From contig NC_080719.1 in assembly GCF_019097595.1 (NCBI RefSeq), positions 20,066,001-20,130,000 of the forward strand: a DNA stretch of 64,000 nt, written 5' to 3'. A program made the position numbers and the translations under genes. Shown piece by piece: positions 54,990 to 64,000 of the stretch. Source of the stretch: Hemibagrus wyckioides (Eukaryota; Chordata; Actinopteri; Siluriformes; Bagridae). The notes under the pieces were generated by a model. That model saw only the letters and a program-made list of their open reading frames with translations. It searched no databases and was not told where the DNA came from. Numbering within the stretch: the stretch's first letter is position 1; each line of letters begins with the position of its first letter.

Positions 54990-55190
54990 CACCTTCAAGT
55001 TCTTGACGCTTATAAAGAAGCACTTGGGGCATCTCTGAGAGCAGAAATGGGTTCGATATCAGCATTTACTCTGAAATGTTTGTATTTCTGAAAGCGTTGA
55101 GTGTCTGCTTCCATATGAGCCATTAAGCACCACTGCAGAGCGGGACATGACTCAGAAATCGAACACTGCCATGACCACAACAGGCACAAA
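54990..55190 (+). repeat. Repeat X, copy 4 (right half)
   Basis: Reads 'acgcttataaagaagcactt', 'ggggcatctctgagagcaga', 'ccatatgagccattaagcac' and ends 'gaccacaacaggcac'. The left half is absent. Confidence 0.75.
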
Positions 55191-56239
55191 TTCTTAAACC
55201 CAATACATAAAATCACATGTTAATTATAAAGTCCGATGCGGTCCAGCGTGATTTTTTTTCCCTTTAAGCCCGACTTCCAAGTAGTAAGAATCCTTTGAAA
55301 CAGTCAGAGATGAACAATTTGTTCGCTCCATGCTGTGACCCCAAAACACACACAAAGCAGGGTTTGGTGGTGCACTTTGCCTCGAGGGATAGATGAATAG
55401 AGGCAGGATGCTGCTGAGCCTCCACTGCCTGGGTGGGAACACACAAGATTGTTCAATCACCAGCTGTGTTTTGAAGTACCATCCCGCTTCTTTATTATTT
55501 CCAAATTACGCCAGCGACCCAGCGGGACATTCCGAACCCTCGAGGGCCCTCGGGATGCTTCTCACGGGCTTCTACTCCTCCAGCTTAATTGTCTAAGTGG
55601 CACGATCCACTCTGGGGTTCTGTTTGTTTGGTTCAATTTTAGATTCTTTTGTCTTGAACGTCGAACCAAATCCGAGCGCCGCCTTCGTTAATATTCTGTG
55701 AGACTAACAAGAGCGAAGACGAACTTTAGAGACGGCGTTCAAAAACGTTCAGACGCTTGTCGCTTTATTTCAATGTCAGCGTCTTTTTATTTTTTTTATT
55801 TTTTTGGCAGTCGCCCAAATCGAACGCCGTCTTTTCCTTGAGTACCCTCAGGTAAGTTTCTCGTGCTGGGGAATGAGAGTCTTTCTTGTGAGAAGCCAAC
55901 AGAGAGCTCTGCTATTTTCACGCCGCGCTCATTTGACTTGCAAAATTGTCCTGTTCATTTCTTTCGTCTTTCTCTTTTAACTAGAATAAAACGTTTATTT
56001 GAGGAACCCACATTGGCCGTGATTTTTTTTATTTTTTTGCGGTCTGAACGGACTTTATTTCGTGTCCAAGGGAATTTTATGTGAAAATCAAAGCCGAAAA
56101 AGTTGTGAATCACGGCAAAGACTATACTCAGAGAAAGTTTTTTGTAAACCCTTTTGTGAATCGTTATTCCCGTACACGCTACTTGCGACAGTTTACTCTT
56201 CCAAACCTTCCAGCAGCTCAAAGTTCGAGTCACAAAGAC
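55191..56239. other. Intron 1, no exon recognised
   Basis: Unique-looking DNA, moderately CpG-containing around 55500-55760. No supportable exon. Confidence 0.5.
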
Positions 56240-56770
56240 ATCCCTCTTGAAGCTTAACAAGAAATATTGCCAGGCTTGCGTTGTAATTATCCCCAATTTG
56301 TAAATGATGCATGGAGATTGTAAGCATAACGCACGAATCATTTGCAATCCCAGCATGGACATTGTGAAGATATAAATCAGGATTTATAGTCGTAACGTTT
56401 GAGAATAATTGAGGCTTGTGCCTGCAACGACGGCCGCGTTTTTATTCGTCCGATTATGGTTCAGTTATGGTCTCATAATTACATCCAGGCCCAATTACTT
56501 TCCACGGAAATTGACTCCGTATTGTTAAACGTCGATATAAGGCAAGCGCGTTCCTCACATACAGCCTCGTGCGTTCACTCCGGGAAAGACGTCACCTTTG
56601 ATCACGGTCCTGATAAGGGATTTTTGTCAGGGGGTAATTACAACGCGCTTGCTTCACACCCCGGAGAGTTTGACCTCTTCTTCTCTTCACTCACCAGAGG
56701 TGTCTCAGGCCACCACGGTTAAATCGACGGCCAGGGCGAACACGGAACCCGGTTTGTTTTTCCACTCAGG
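56240..56770. promoter_or_regulatory. Candidate intronic conserved block, about 530 bp
   Basis: Repeat-free and rich in regulatory-type words: 'aatttgtaaatgatgcatgg', 'cgaatcatttgcaatcccag', 'ggtctcataattacatccag', 'gcccaattactttccacg', 'gggggtaattacaacgcg' and a CRE-like GACGTCA (about 56589). A 107-codon frame across it is probably chance. Confidence 0.42.
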
Positions 56771-57699
56771 CGCATGGCGCATGAACTCCTTTCATTCCCA
56801 GTCTACTTAGATTGCTGAGTGGCAGGACATGAGGGTAATATGAACCCAGTAACCGCGGTCTTGTCTGTTACACACATCGGGCTTGTCAGCAGTCGTGTTT
56901 TGTACACACTCTTATCTGTTTACCGTAATTCATGTTCCTTCTTCCACCTCGCCTTTTTTTTAGCTGCTCACTCAAGTCCCATCGTAAATAAAAGGTGCTT
57001 TGTTGCCATAAGAGCCTCAGGGCCAGTTAAAGCACAGTCTCGAATAGCACCTGGGTTTCACGGAGGACAATCCCAAACCCTCATATGAAATGGAACAACA
57101 AATAAAAACATGTATTCAAGTAGTTGAAGGGATCCAGGTGAAGTATGAATCCAGGTGAATGTCAAAAACATTGTTTATTATTATTATTATTTAATTTTTT
57201 ATATTTTTATTTATTATTGAACATTTTTTTTGTATTTATCTATTTTATTAATAATATTTATTTTTTGTGGTGACCTTTTTTTTCCTTTTTTCCTTTTTTC
57301 TTTTGTTTTCTTTTCTATACTTTTCTTTTCTATACTTTTCTTTTCAGAATTTGCTATGTGACTGTCACAATCACAGGATTCTTCTTTTAAACTCCTAGCA
57401 GTGAAGACACGTTATGGCTTTCTCTGACAGCTCACGAATGCACACGGTGCGTCTCGGTCCGAATCTGTGGCCATTTTGAAAAACTCAAAACATCGTGGCT
57501 TGACTTTACATTAATTCCTGCGAAACCCTGAAGGTACTGTACAATTAGAATATCAGCACATGTGTGTATCTGAATCCCATCCATCATAGTAGTACTGCTG
57601 ATAGAATGAAAAACTGATATAGTCGAAAGGAATATATTACACATATGGGATGGTTTCGGCTTTCCGGGTCCCAGAGTTTCACATGTCTTTCTCTGGTTC
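56771..57699. other. Intron 1, T-rich DNA
   Basis: Contains a T-rich segment (57175-57345) with a short tandem 'ctatacttttcttttct' repeat near 57315-57345. No exon recognised. Confidence 0.55.
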
Positions 57700-57880
57700 T
57701 CTGGTAGTTCTCTGGTTTTCTCCCACTATCACGAAACATGCGGGTACAATAAACGTGGTTACACTGCACATTTGTACATGTGTGTGTTTATAGTGCGCTG
57801 GCGTCCCGTCCGGTGTGTATTCCCGCATCACACCCCGGCGTTCCTGGTATCGGCTCTGGATCCACCACACGAATGGAAAC
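57700..57880 (+). repeat. LINE (L2/CR1-type) 3' fragment
   Basis: Reads 'gttttctcccactatcacga', 'gtgcgctggcgtcccgtccg', 'gtgtattcccgcatcacacc' and 'gcgttcctggtatcggctct', the same order as in the copies at 20226 and 36576. Confidence 0.7.
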
Positions 57881-58148
57881 GGTATTTTCCAAATCAATAT
57901 TTGCTTTTATTTCTTTCAGGAAGAGAAAAAAAACCTCTCGCCCTTCCTTTTCTATCTCTTGAGGAAAGCTGGCACAAACGGTAATAGACTTCCATACTGG
58001 CACTTAATGTCTTTGAGCGAGGGATCACTGGCGCCTTTTCAAAGTTAGATCCATCTACAGAGCGGGTGCTAGGATTGATCCGGAGAGGGAGGAGCTTGTA
58101 ACTCGTTTCGTCTAGTCAGAGAATTGTTTTCCTTGCTGATAATTACAG
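57881..58148. other. Intron 1, no exon recognised
   Basis: Unique-looking sequence. Nothing supportable. Confidence 0.5.
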
Positions 58149-58158
58149 TCTCTCTCTC

Positions 58159-58210
<52 letters not shown>

Positions 58211-58211
58211 T
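58149..58211. repeat. (TC)n then (CA)n microsatellite
   Basis: Dinucleotide tracts joined head to tail. Confidence 0.95.
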
Positions 58212-58433
58212 TGCACTTTATTCTTGTCATTTTAAATCAGCCGGGCAGTGGTTCATGTCTGTGACGACCCAAGCCAGATACCTGATGATGAGATTATCTT
58301 GTCATCGACGTGAACTTTGCGCTTTCTCTGCAATCGATCGACAAAAAGGCTGTTCGAAGAGTAAGGAAGAGTCACTCTAGAACAGTGTTCCGTTTAACAC
58401 AGGCAGAGAAAAAGACAGGACGATCGGATATAC

Positions 58434-58437
<4 letters not shown>

Positions 58438-58477
<40 letters not shown>

Positions 58478-58877
58478 AGTTTCACTCACTCTCTGTCTCT
58501 CTGCCTTTCTCTCTCACTGTCTTTCTATCACTCTCTTTATTTCTCTGTCTCTTTCTCTCTCTCTTGTCTTTCTATCACTCTTTATGTCTCTTTGTCTTTC
58601 TTTCTGTCCTGTCTCTCTCTCGTTGTCTTTCTATCACTCTCTGTCATATTTTCTTTTTCTGTCTCTCTCTCTCTGTCTTTCTTTCTCTGTTACTTTCTCT
58701 CTCTCTCTAGCACTGTTTTTTTCTCCTCACTCTCTAGTTCTTTCTCTCTCACACTCTCTTTCTATCACTCTCTAGCTCCCTCTTTCTCTCTTTCTGTCTT
58801 TCTTTCTTGCTCTCTTGTCCCTCACTCTGTCTTTCTCTCCCTCCTGTCTCTCTCTCACTGTCTTTCTATCACTTTCT

Positions 58878-58926
<49 letters not shown>

Positions 58927-59360
58927 TCTTTCTTTCTCGCTCTTTTGTCCCTCACTCTGTCTTTCTCTCTCTCCTGTCTCTCTCTCACTGTCTTTTTATC
59001 ACTCTCTGGCTTTCTCTCTCTCCTGTCTCTCTCACACTTTCTTGCTATCACTCTTTAGCTCTCTCTGTCTTTCTCTCTCTATATATTGTCTCGCACTCTT
59101 GTCTCTCTCTCGCACTGTCTTTCTATCACTCTCTAGCTCTCTCTCTGTCCTTCTTTCTCGGTCTTATCTCCTTCTCACTGTCTTTCTTTCGCTCAGTGTC
59201 TTTCTATCACTCTGTAGCTGTCTCTCACAGTCTTTCTTTCTCGCTCTCTTGTCCCATACTCTGTCTTTCTCTCTCTCCTGTCTTTCTTTCTTTCTTTCTT
59301 TCTCTGTCCTCTCTCTCTATATCTCTTTCTCTCTCGCTCTCTATATCTCATTTTCTCTGA
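58438..59360. repeat. 920-bp degenerate polypyrimidine satellite
   Basis: Built of repeating phrases 'tctttctatcactctctagc', 'tctttctttctcgctctctt' and 'gtccctcactctgtctttct', roughly every 80-130 bp, with TC arrays between. Nearly free of A and G clusters. All long frames across it are serine/leucine-rich artefacts. Confidence 0.93.
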
Positions 59361-59683
59361 CTGTTACTTAAATAAACATGAGATCATTTTCAGTCTAGGT
59401 GCGCACGTGTTCACAACAAACAGACAGAAAAGACGTTTTATTCAGTTTAGTTAAAGAAGCTCCACCCCATCACCGGAGTGTCACTGGGAGGGGGAGGGGT
59501 TTAATAATCCTGATGAGAGAAAAGGAGATGAGCGAGCTTCTGAGCTTTGCTTCTTCTCTCCAGGTTCCTCATCACTGGATGGTCAAAGTGACTTTCTAGT
59601 TGTGCAGTTGTAGCTTCTGATCGATTCCTTAACCTGACCAACCCTTTCTCCAACAACTCACTCAAATCAGTGTGGCACTGTGG
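59361..59683. other. Intron 1, no exon recognised
   Basis: Unique-looking sequence up to a CA tract (59684-59708). Confidence 0.5.
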
Positions 59684-59820
59684 ACACACACACACACACA
59701 CACACACACTCTCAGACTAGAAGGCCACAAAGAGTTGACAAAAGCACTGGCAAAATACCCATAATCCTTCACTCCGTCCCTGTTTCCAACGCCAAGCGAG
59801 CTCAACCAGGACACATAGCT

Positions 59821-60215
59821 AAAAATCGGACATCTTCAATCATCATAAATGAACGGGTCTGATATAAATTGAGTCAGGACTCTGGTGGCTTTCAGCGTGA
59901 GACGTGTTTTTCCCTATGTTGGATAACTTTACAGACAAATCTGAGCTGCTTTTTAGATGAACAAGCACTTGAGGCATCTCAGAGAGCAGAAATGGGTTTG
60001 ATTTCATCATTTACTTTAAAGCTAGAAACATTTGTGGGGTTTTTTTAACTATTCTATGAATATATTGCCCATAGTAGGCTAGATAAAGACAGAAATACTT
60101 ACAAAACACTACAAATACTTAAAGCCTTGAGTGTTTACTTTCATATGAGCTTCATATTAACTATCACTGTGTCCAAGACATTTAATGCTGAACACGGACA
60201 ATATGAAACGTTTTG
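59821..60215 (+). repeat. Repeat X, copy 5
   Basis: Contains 'atcggacatcttcaatcatc', 'gtctgatataaattgagtca', 'gatgaacaagcacttgaggc', 'tcatatgagcttcatattaa' and 'gctgaacacgg'. One of the two fullest copies. Confidence 0.82.
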
Positions 60216-61264
60216 ATGGAAATTTCAGGCTCAGAAGTCCAGTTGAAGTAATGATGCTTAGGCGCCATTCTTAAGCTGAGGTGTCTCTCTTTGTAAACAT
60301 CCCACCCGGCCTTAACTCTTATTAAGCACGCTGCGTTAGAGCTTCTGCTAAGACGCTTACAGTAATCACAGGGTGTGTGCAACAGGTCAGAGAAGCTGTA
60401 ATCCTGCCTTATGTTTGTATGTTAAATCTGTATAAACAAATCAGAGATGGGGCTGGATGTAGTCGTGGAAAACACTCGGCGTGGATGAAACAATGGCGAA
60501 GGGGCTGCACCGTTCTGTGTGAGGTACAATACCGATTTAGATGAGAAAAAAACGGTAATAATCCACAAGAAATGACAGAGCAGACATCTGAGCGACAAAA
60601 CTAGACGTTCAAAACAATGTGCATGCGCGTGTCACGTGAGAATAGACCATCTATCCGTATCTATAAATAAGCTCAAAAGCTAATTTTATGTGTCTACGCG
60701 TTCTTCCTAACAGAACAGCAACGTTCGCATTAACAGGGAACAGGAACGATGAAATCACGATCCGTTTCACTTCCTCGCAGCATTCCAAAACAGCACAGCA
60801 AACAAATCCGGACTCTGGGCCAACCAGAGGGCGCGTGGAGCCGAAAAATACAGCGTGAAATTCCTATAAACGACTTTAAAATCCGAACCAGCCGTAGCTC
60901 AGGTGATGTTATCTGGCATGTCTGGCGCTGCCTTATTTCTCTCTCGTAGCGTGAATCAATAATCACGTTGAGAAGAGTTTATTTCAGGGGCAGTGGTGCG
61001 AGCTGAAACACAGCGCTGACAACGCTTTAGTGTTTACTGAAAATAAAGAGGAGCGAACGTTTACTTAATGACTGACTACGCCGTCAAAACGCAGCCGAGC
61101 ACGACGGGACTTTGATCCGTATTGGAAATACAGAGATGTTTGAATGAAAAGATTTAAATGTGTTGAAAAAATATAAGCAGCTGTGGGAATAAATGCTCCA
61201 TGAGTCTGAGCGTTAGACTCCATGAGAAGCCATTTTGGATTTAACTAGAAGATGGCGGATTTCT
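60216..61264. other. Intron 1, unique DNA with moderate CpG
   Basis: Largely repeat-free. Overlapping 66- and 78-codon frames on opposite strands (60730-60966) show no domain. Confidence 0.45.
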
Positions 61265-61370
61265 GACTTACGCTGTTTATATCAGAAAAATGCGGCGGTA
61301 AAATAATCATTTCTTCGGACTGGCTGAAAAAGTCGATTTCCATTTTGTAGGCTAATGGGACATCAGTGTA
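61265..61370 (-). repeat. Repeat X, copy 6 (left end only)
   Basis: On the minus strand it starts 'tacactgatgtcccattagc', then 'caaaatggaaatcgactttt' and 'gattattttaccgccgcatt', matching the left end of copies 1 and 2. Confidence 0.72.
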
Positions 61371-62460
61371 AAAAACTGGGAAAGATTAAAAAAAAAAAAT
61401 GTAAGAGCCAATACAGGATTCAGTTGTGTTTATTTCTCTCACTGACTGTTGTGAAGGGTTATGACGGCAATAAGTCACGTTGCCATCGATTGATACCTTG
61501 GTCTTTCCTTTCTGTCCATTCTTTCTATCCTTCCTTCCTTCCTTCCTTTCAGTAATAAAAAGTTACATCACCAGTGAGTCACGTTGCCATAGCTGAGTGT
61601 TAAGAGGTGCTGTCTGAGTCAGGAGTATTGATTTTATGTACTTGTCGTGTCATCTCCACCTCACCAAGACCGCCCAATCCCCCCCACACTCTCTCTCCCT
61701 CTTTTGGCCATGTCAGTAAACCCAGTTCACCAGAGCATTAGAATTGTGCATCTGGAAAGTCATGGTGCTGTCATTTACAAGCTGGAGGTCATACAGTAAA
61801 ATAAAATAAATAAAATGTAGATATGTAGAAGAAATCTTCTCTTGTGATATGTTTACGAGTTTATTCACATGTATATATGGAAACAGCGTTGCCTTTATGT
61901 GCTATCAAATCCAACGTGGATCCAAGTTGGGTAAAGTCGTAATTACGACTGGGAAACTCTGAGATCGTTTCGATAACCTGATTTTCCAAGATCCTAATTG
62001 TTCAACATGGCGGAGGAGATTAGAGACAAATCCTCTACTGTATTGTTGAGCGTCTCATGTTATAAATAGTGTAAATAGTAAATAGTGTATTCGAGGAAGA
62101 GTGCAGTATGGTCAGCGAGCTACTGTAGCTAACTGAGTAATATGTGTGATGGTGTTGAAAACAAAGAAAAAGAAATATGTAGGAATGAACCTGTTCTTTC
62201 TGAAAACAAAGTACCGAACACCTCAGACGTGTGACACTTCTGAAGGCACCGTCAGTCGATCAGATAAGAGAACCTAGCAGGCAGGAACAGACACAACTAA
62301 ACACCGCAGCATTGAGCCGGGATTGATCAGAATTCTTTTGGGAAGGATGGAAGATGAAAAAAATGTACATCTTTACATAGCCGTGAATGAAGGTGCCTCA
62401 CCCTGCTACCGCCCTGGAGCCTCACCCATCAAGTGGACTGTTGTGTATCTGTGTTTGTAG
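61371..62460. other. Intron 1, no exon recognised
   Basis: AT-rich sequence with a TTCC tract at about 61529-61548. A short duplicated phrase 'agtcacgttgccat' occurs at 61472 and 61577. Nothing else supportable. Confidence 0.5.
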
Positions 62461-62648
62461 TTGTTGTGTGTGTGTGTGTGTGTGTGTACTTCAAGCTCTT
62501 TTGTCTGTGTGTATGTTTGCACAGATACTGAAAAGAAATCATGTGTCTTTTGCCCTGTAATTCCTTTCTTTGTTTGTTGTGGACAGTGTATGTATTCAGG
62601 GACTTTTCAGACCAGCCCACGTATGTGTGTGTGTGTGTGTGTGTGTAG
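62461..62648. repeat. Two (GT)n microsatellites
   Basis: GT tracts at 62465-62488 and 62621-62646. Confidence 0.93.
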
Positions 62649-63476
62649 GTAATGTGGTTTAAAAGCATTATTTGTGCTCATTGTGCAGGTCCTCCTGAGG
62701 GAGACTTGGCCCGCTACCAGAATGGATGCACAGGGAATCCGTAGGCTCGACTCGAGGCTCGAGCTCTCAACAGAAACCTTAGCTCATTTCTACATCACTT
62801 CATGCTTTTATATATCAATTATACACTGCTCATGCTGCAGCGGAGTGTTACAGCACCGCACACTTTCACTTTCCGCTTTGTTTAAGTGCTCCAGGCCTGC
62901 TAGGTTACACCACAGCGCCACACGTCTCATGTAGTGTTTACTATAGGCTCAGCGGTTACTGGGTTCCATCTTAATCCTGGAACAGAGTGTGATAATAAAA
63001 ACCTAAACATCATGACCACGCAAAACATAAAAGATGTAGCTCTGAACGATTTTTTTTTCCCTTTCTTTCCGTCTCCTCCATCTGTCCTTGTGGAAAACAA
63101 CAACCTCCCTCTTGTTCAGGCTTGCGTGCTATCAGATTACAGGATTATATTCTGTTATTTTGAAAGGGGAAACTGATTTTTTTTTACACATATTCACATC
63201 TGCTGCACACACACACACACACACACACATCTTAGGTGGTTTTGGGCAAACTGTACAGTACATATGAGCCTGCTCTCTTAGCACTTTTAATCTGACCCAG
63301 GTATAATGTTAATCGCGATGTGTTTATTCGAGGAAAGTAGGATTTGGGATCTGAATTGGAGTTTAAGATATGAGCATGCATGTGTGAGCTTTAGAAAAGT
63401 TTAATTATTTTGTTTATTTTGTCATTTTTAAGTTGGCTTCTTTTAAAAGGTGCAGTTTGGCAGCCGGTCAAGCAGA
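62649..63476. other. Intron 1, no exon recognised
   Basis: Includes an acceptor-like 'gctcattgtgcag' at about 62687, but the sequence after it does not read like protocadherin. CA tract at about 63205-63230. Confidence 0.45.
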
Positions 63477-63885
63477 ATTTATTTATTTAACACACAATTG
63501 TTTTGTTTTTGTTTTTTTACTTATTATTATTATTAGTACTGTTATTATTATTATTTTATTTTTTAATTACTACTACCACTAATTTATATATTTATTAATC
63601 ACACATTTGTTCATTTATTTATTTATTTAATACATGACTGTCATTTTTTTTTTACTTATTATTACTACTTCCACTATTAAATTCAATATTTTTTTGACAC
63701 AATTATTTATTAATTTATTTAACACACAATTGTTTTTTTACTTATTATTAATATTATTACAGTATTATTTTTTTTTATTACTACTACTAAATTACTATTA
63801 CATTATATATATTTTTAATACACAATTATTTATTTATCTATTCAACTAACATGCAATTGTTATATATATTTTTAACTATTATTTA
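63477..63885. repeat. Degenerate AT-rich minisatellite
   Basis: The phrase 'tttaacacacaattgttttt' followed by 'ttacttattattattatta' recurs with changes at about 63486, 63627, 63718, 63815 and 63848, so the block grew by tandem duplication of units of about 30-140 bp. Confidence 0.7.
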
Positions 63886-64000
63886 TTTATTTTACTTTAT
63901 TTGATTTTGCCTCCCTTTTTTACTTTTTTAAGAGCCAATTTCTTGAAGACATCTTCAAAACATAGTTTTTTTTTGTTTTTTTTATTGTTAAAGCAATTGG

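Noticed and set aside
56399..56722. 107-codon + strand frame
   Set aside because: Lies in a candidate regulatory block with no domain and no splice signals in phase.
58310..59371. Long serine/leucine-rich frames
   Set aside because: Pure product of the polypyrimidine satellite; all three frames are open there.
62674..62780. Possible pcdh17 exon 2 after 'gctcattgtgcag'
   Set aside because: The following sequence does not encode the expected delta-2 protocadherin tail in any frame.

Overview
The window looks like teleost fish nuclear DNA. It is AT-rich and very dense in microsatellites, carries Tc1/mariner transposons and tRNA-derived SINEs of kinds common in fish, and holds one long vertebrate-type protocadherin exon. 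Several repeats resemble ones I associate with ostariophysan fish such as catfish, but the species cannot be fixed from sequence alone.

The only protein-coding gene I can support is pcdh17 (protocadherin-17, delta-2 non-clustered protocadherin) on the + strand. Its large first coding exon spans 42852-45353: signal peptide, six cadherin repeats, one membrane helix, and the conserved CM1 and CM2 cytoplasmic motifs. It ends at a clean splice donor in phase 0. The later exons lie beyond position 64000, so 45354-64000 is intron 1. A GC-rich promoter and 5'-leader region lies at about 40900-42851 and may contain a 771-bp leader intron.

Positions 1-40900 are a gene-poor upstream flank. From left to right: simple repeats and old LINE/SINE debris (1-4400); a nearly intact Tc1-like transposon with one frameshift (4422-5668); a pogo/Tigger-like non-autonomous element (7231-7762); purine-rich tetranucleotide tracts (8695-10006); an isolated CpG-rich block beside a run of 23 G (11086-11470); a second Tc1-like family with a 36-residue D-to-E spacing, present in three states of decay (12367, 21252, 27060); a triple transposon nest (15993-17115); probable conserved non-coding blocks (18010-18330, 29740-33110, 37870-38470); a 30-bp minisatellite with higher-order structure (38938-39735); and a 94-bp AT palindrome (40460-40553).

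Intron 1 carries long polypurine and polypyrimidine domains (48530-49930, 58438-59360), further candidate conserved blocks, a duplicated repeat (52343 and 53545) and more dispersed repeats.

No RNA gene, CRISPR array or operon-like system is visible. The least familiar item is a dispersed repeat with at least six copies here (called repeat X below), which I cannot assign to a named family. A possible minus-strand coding exon at 18346-18536 is the second item to check.
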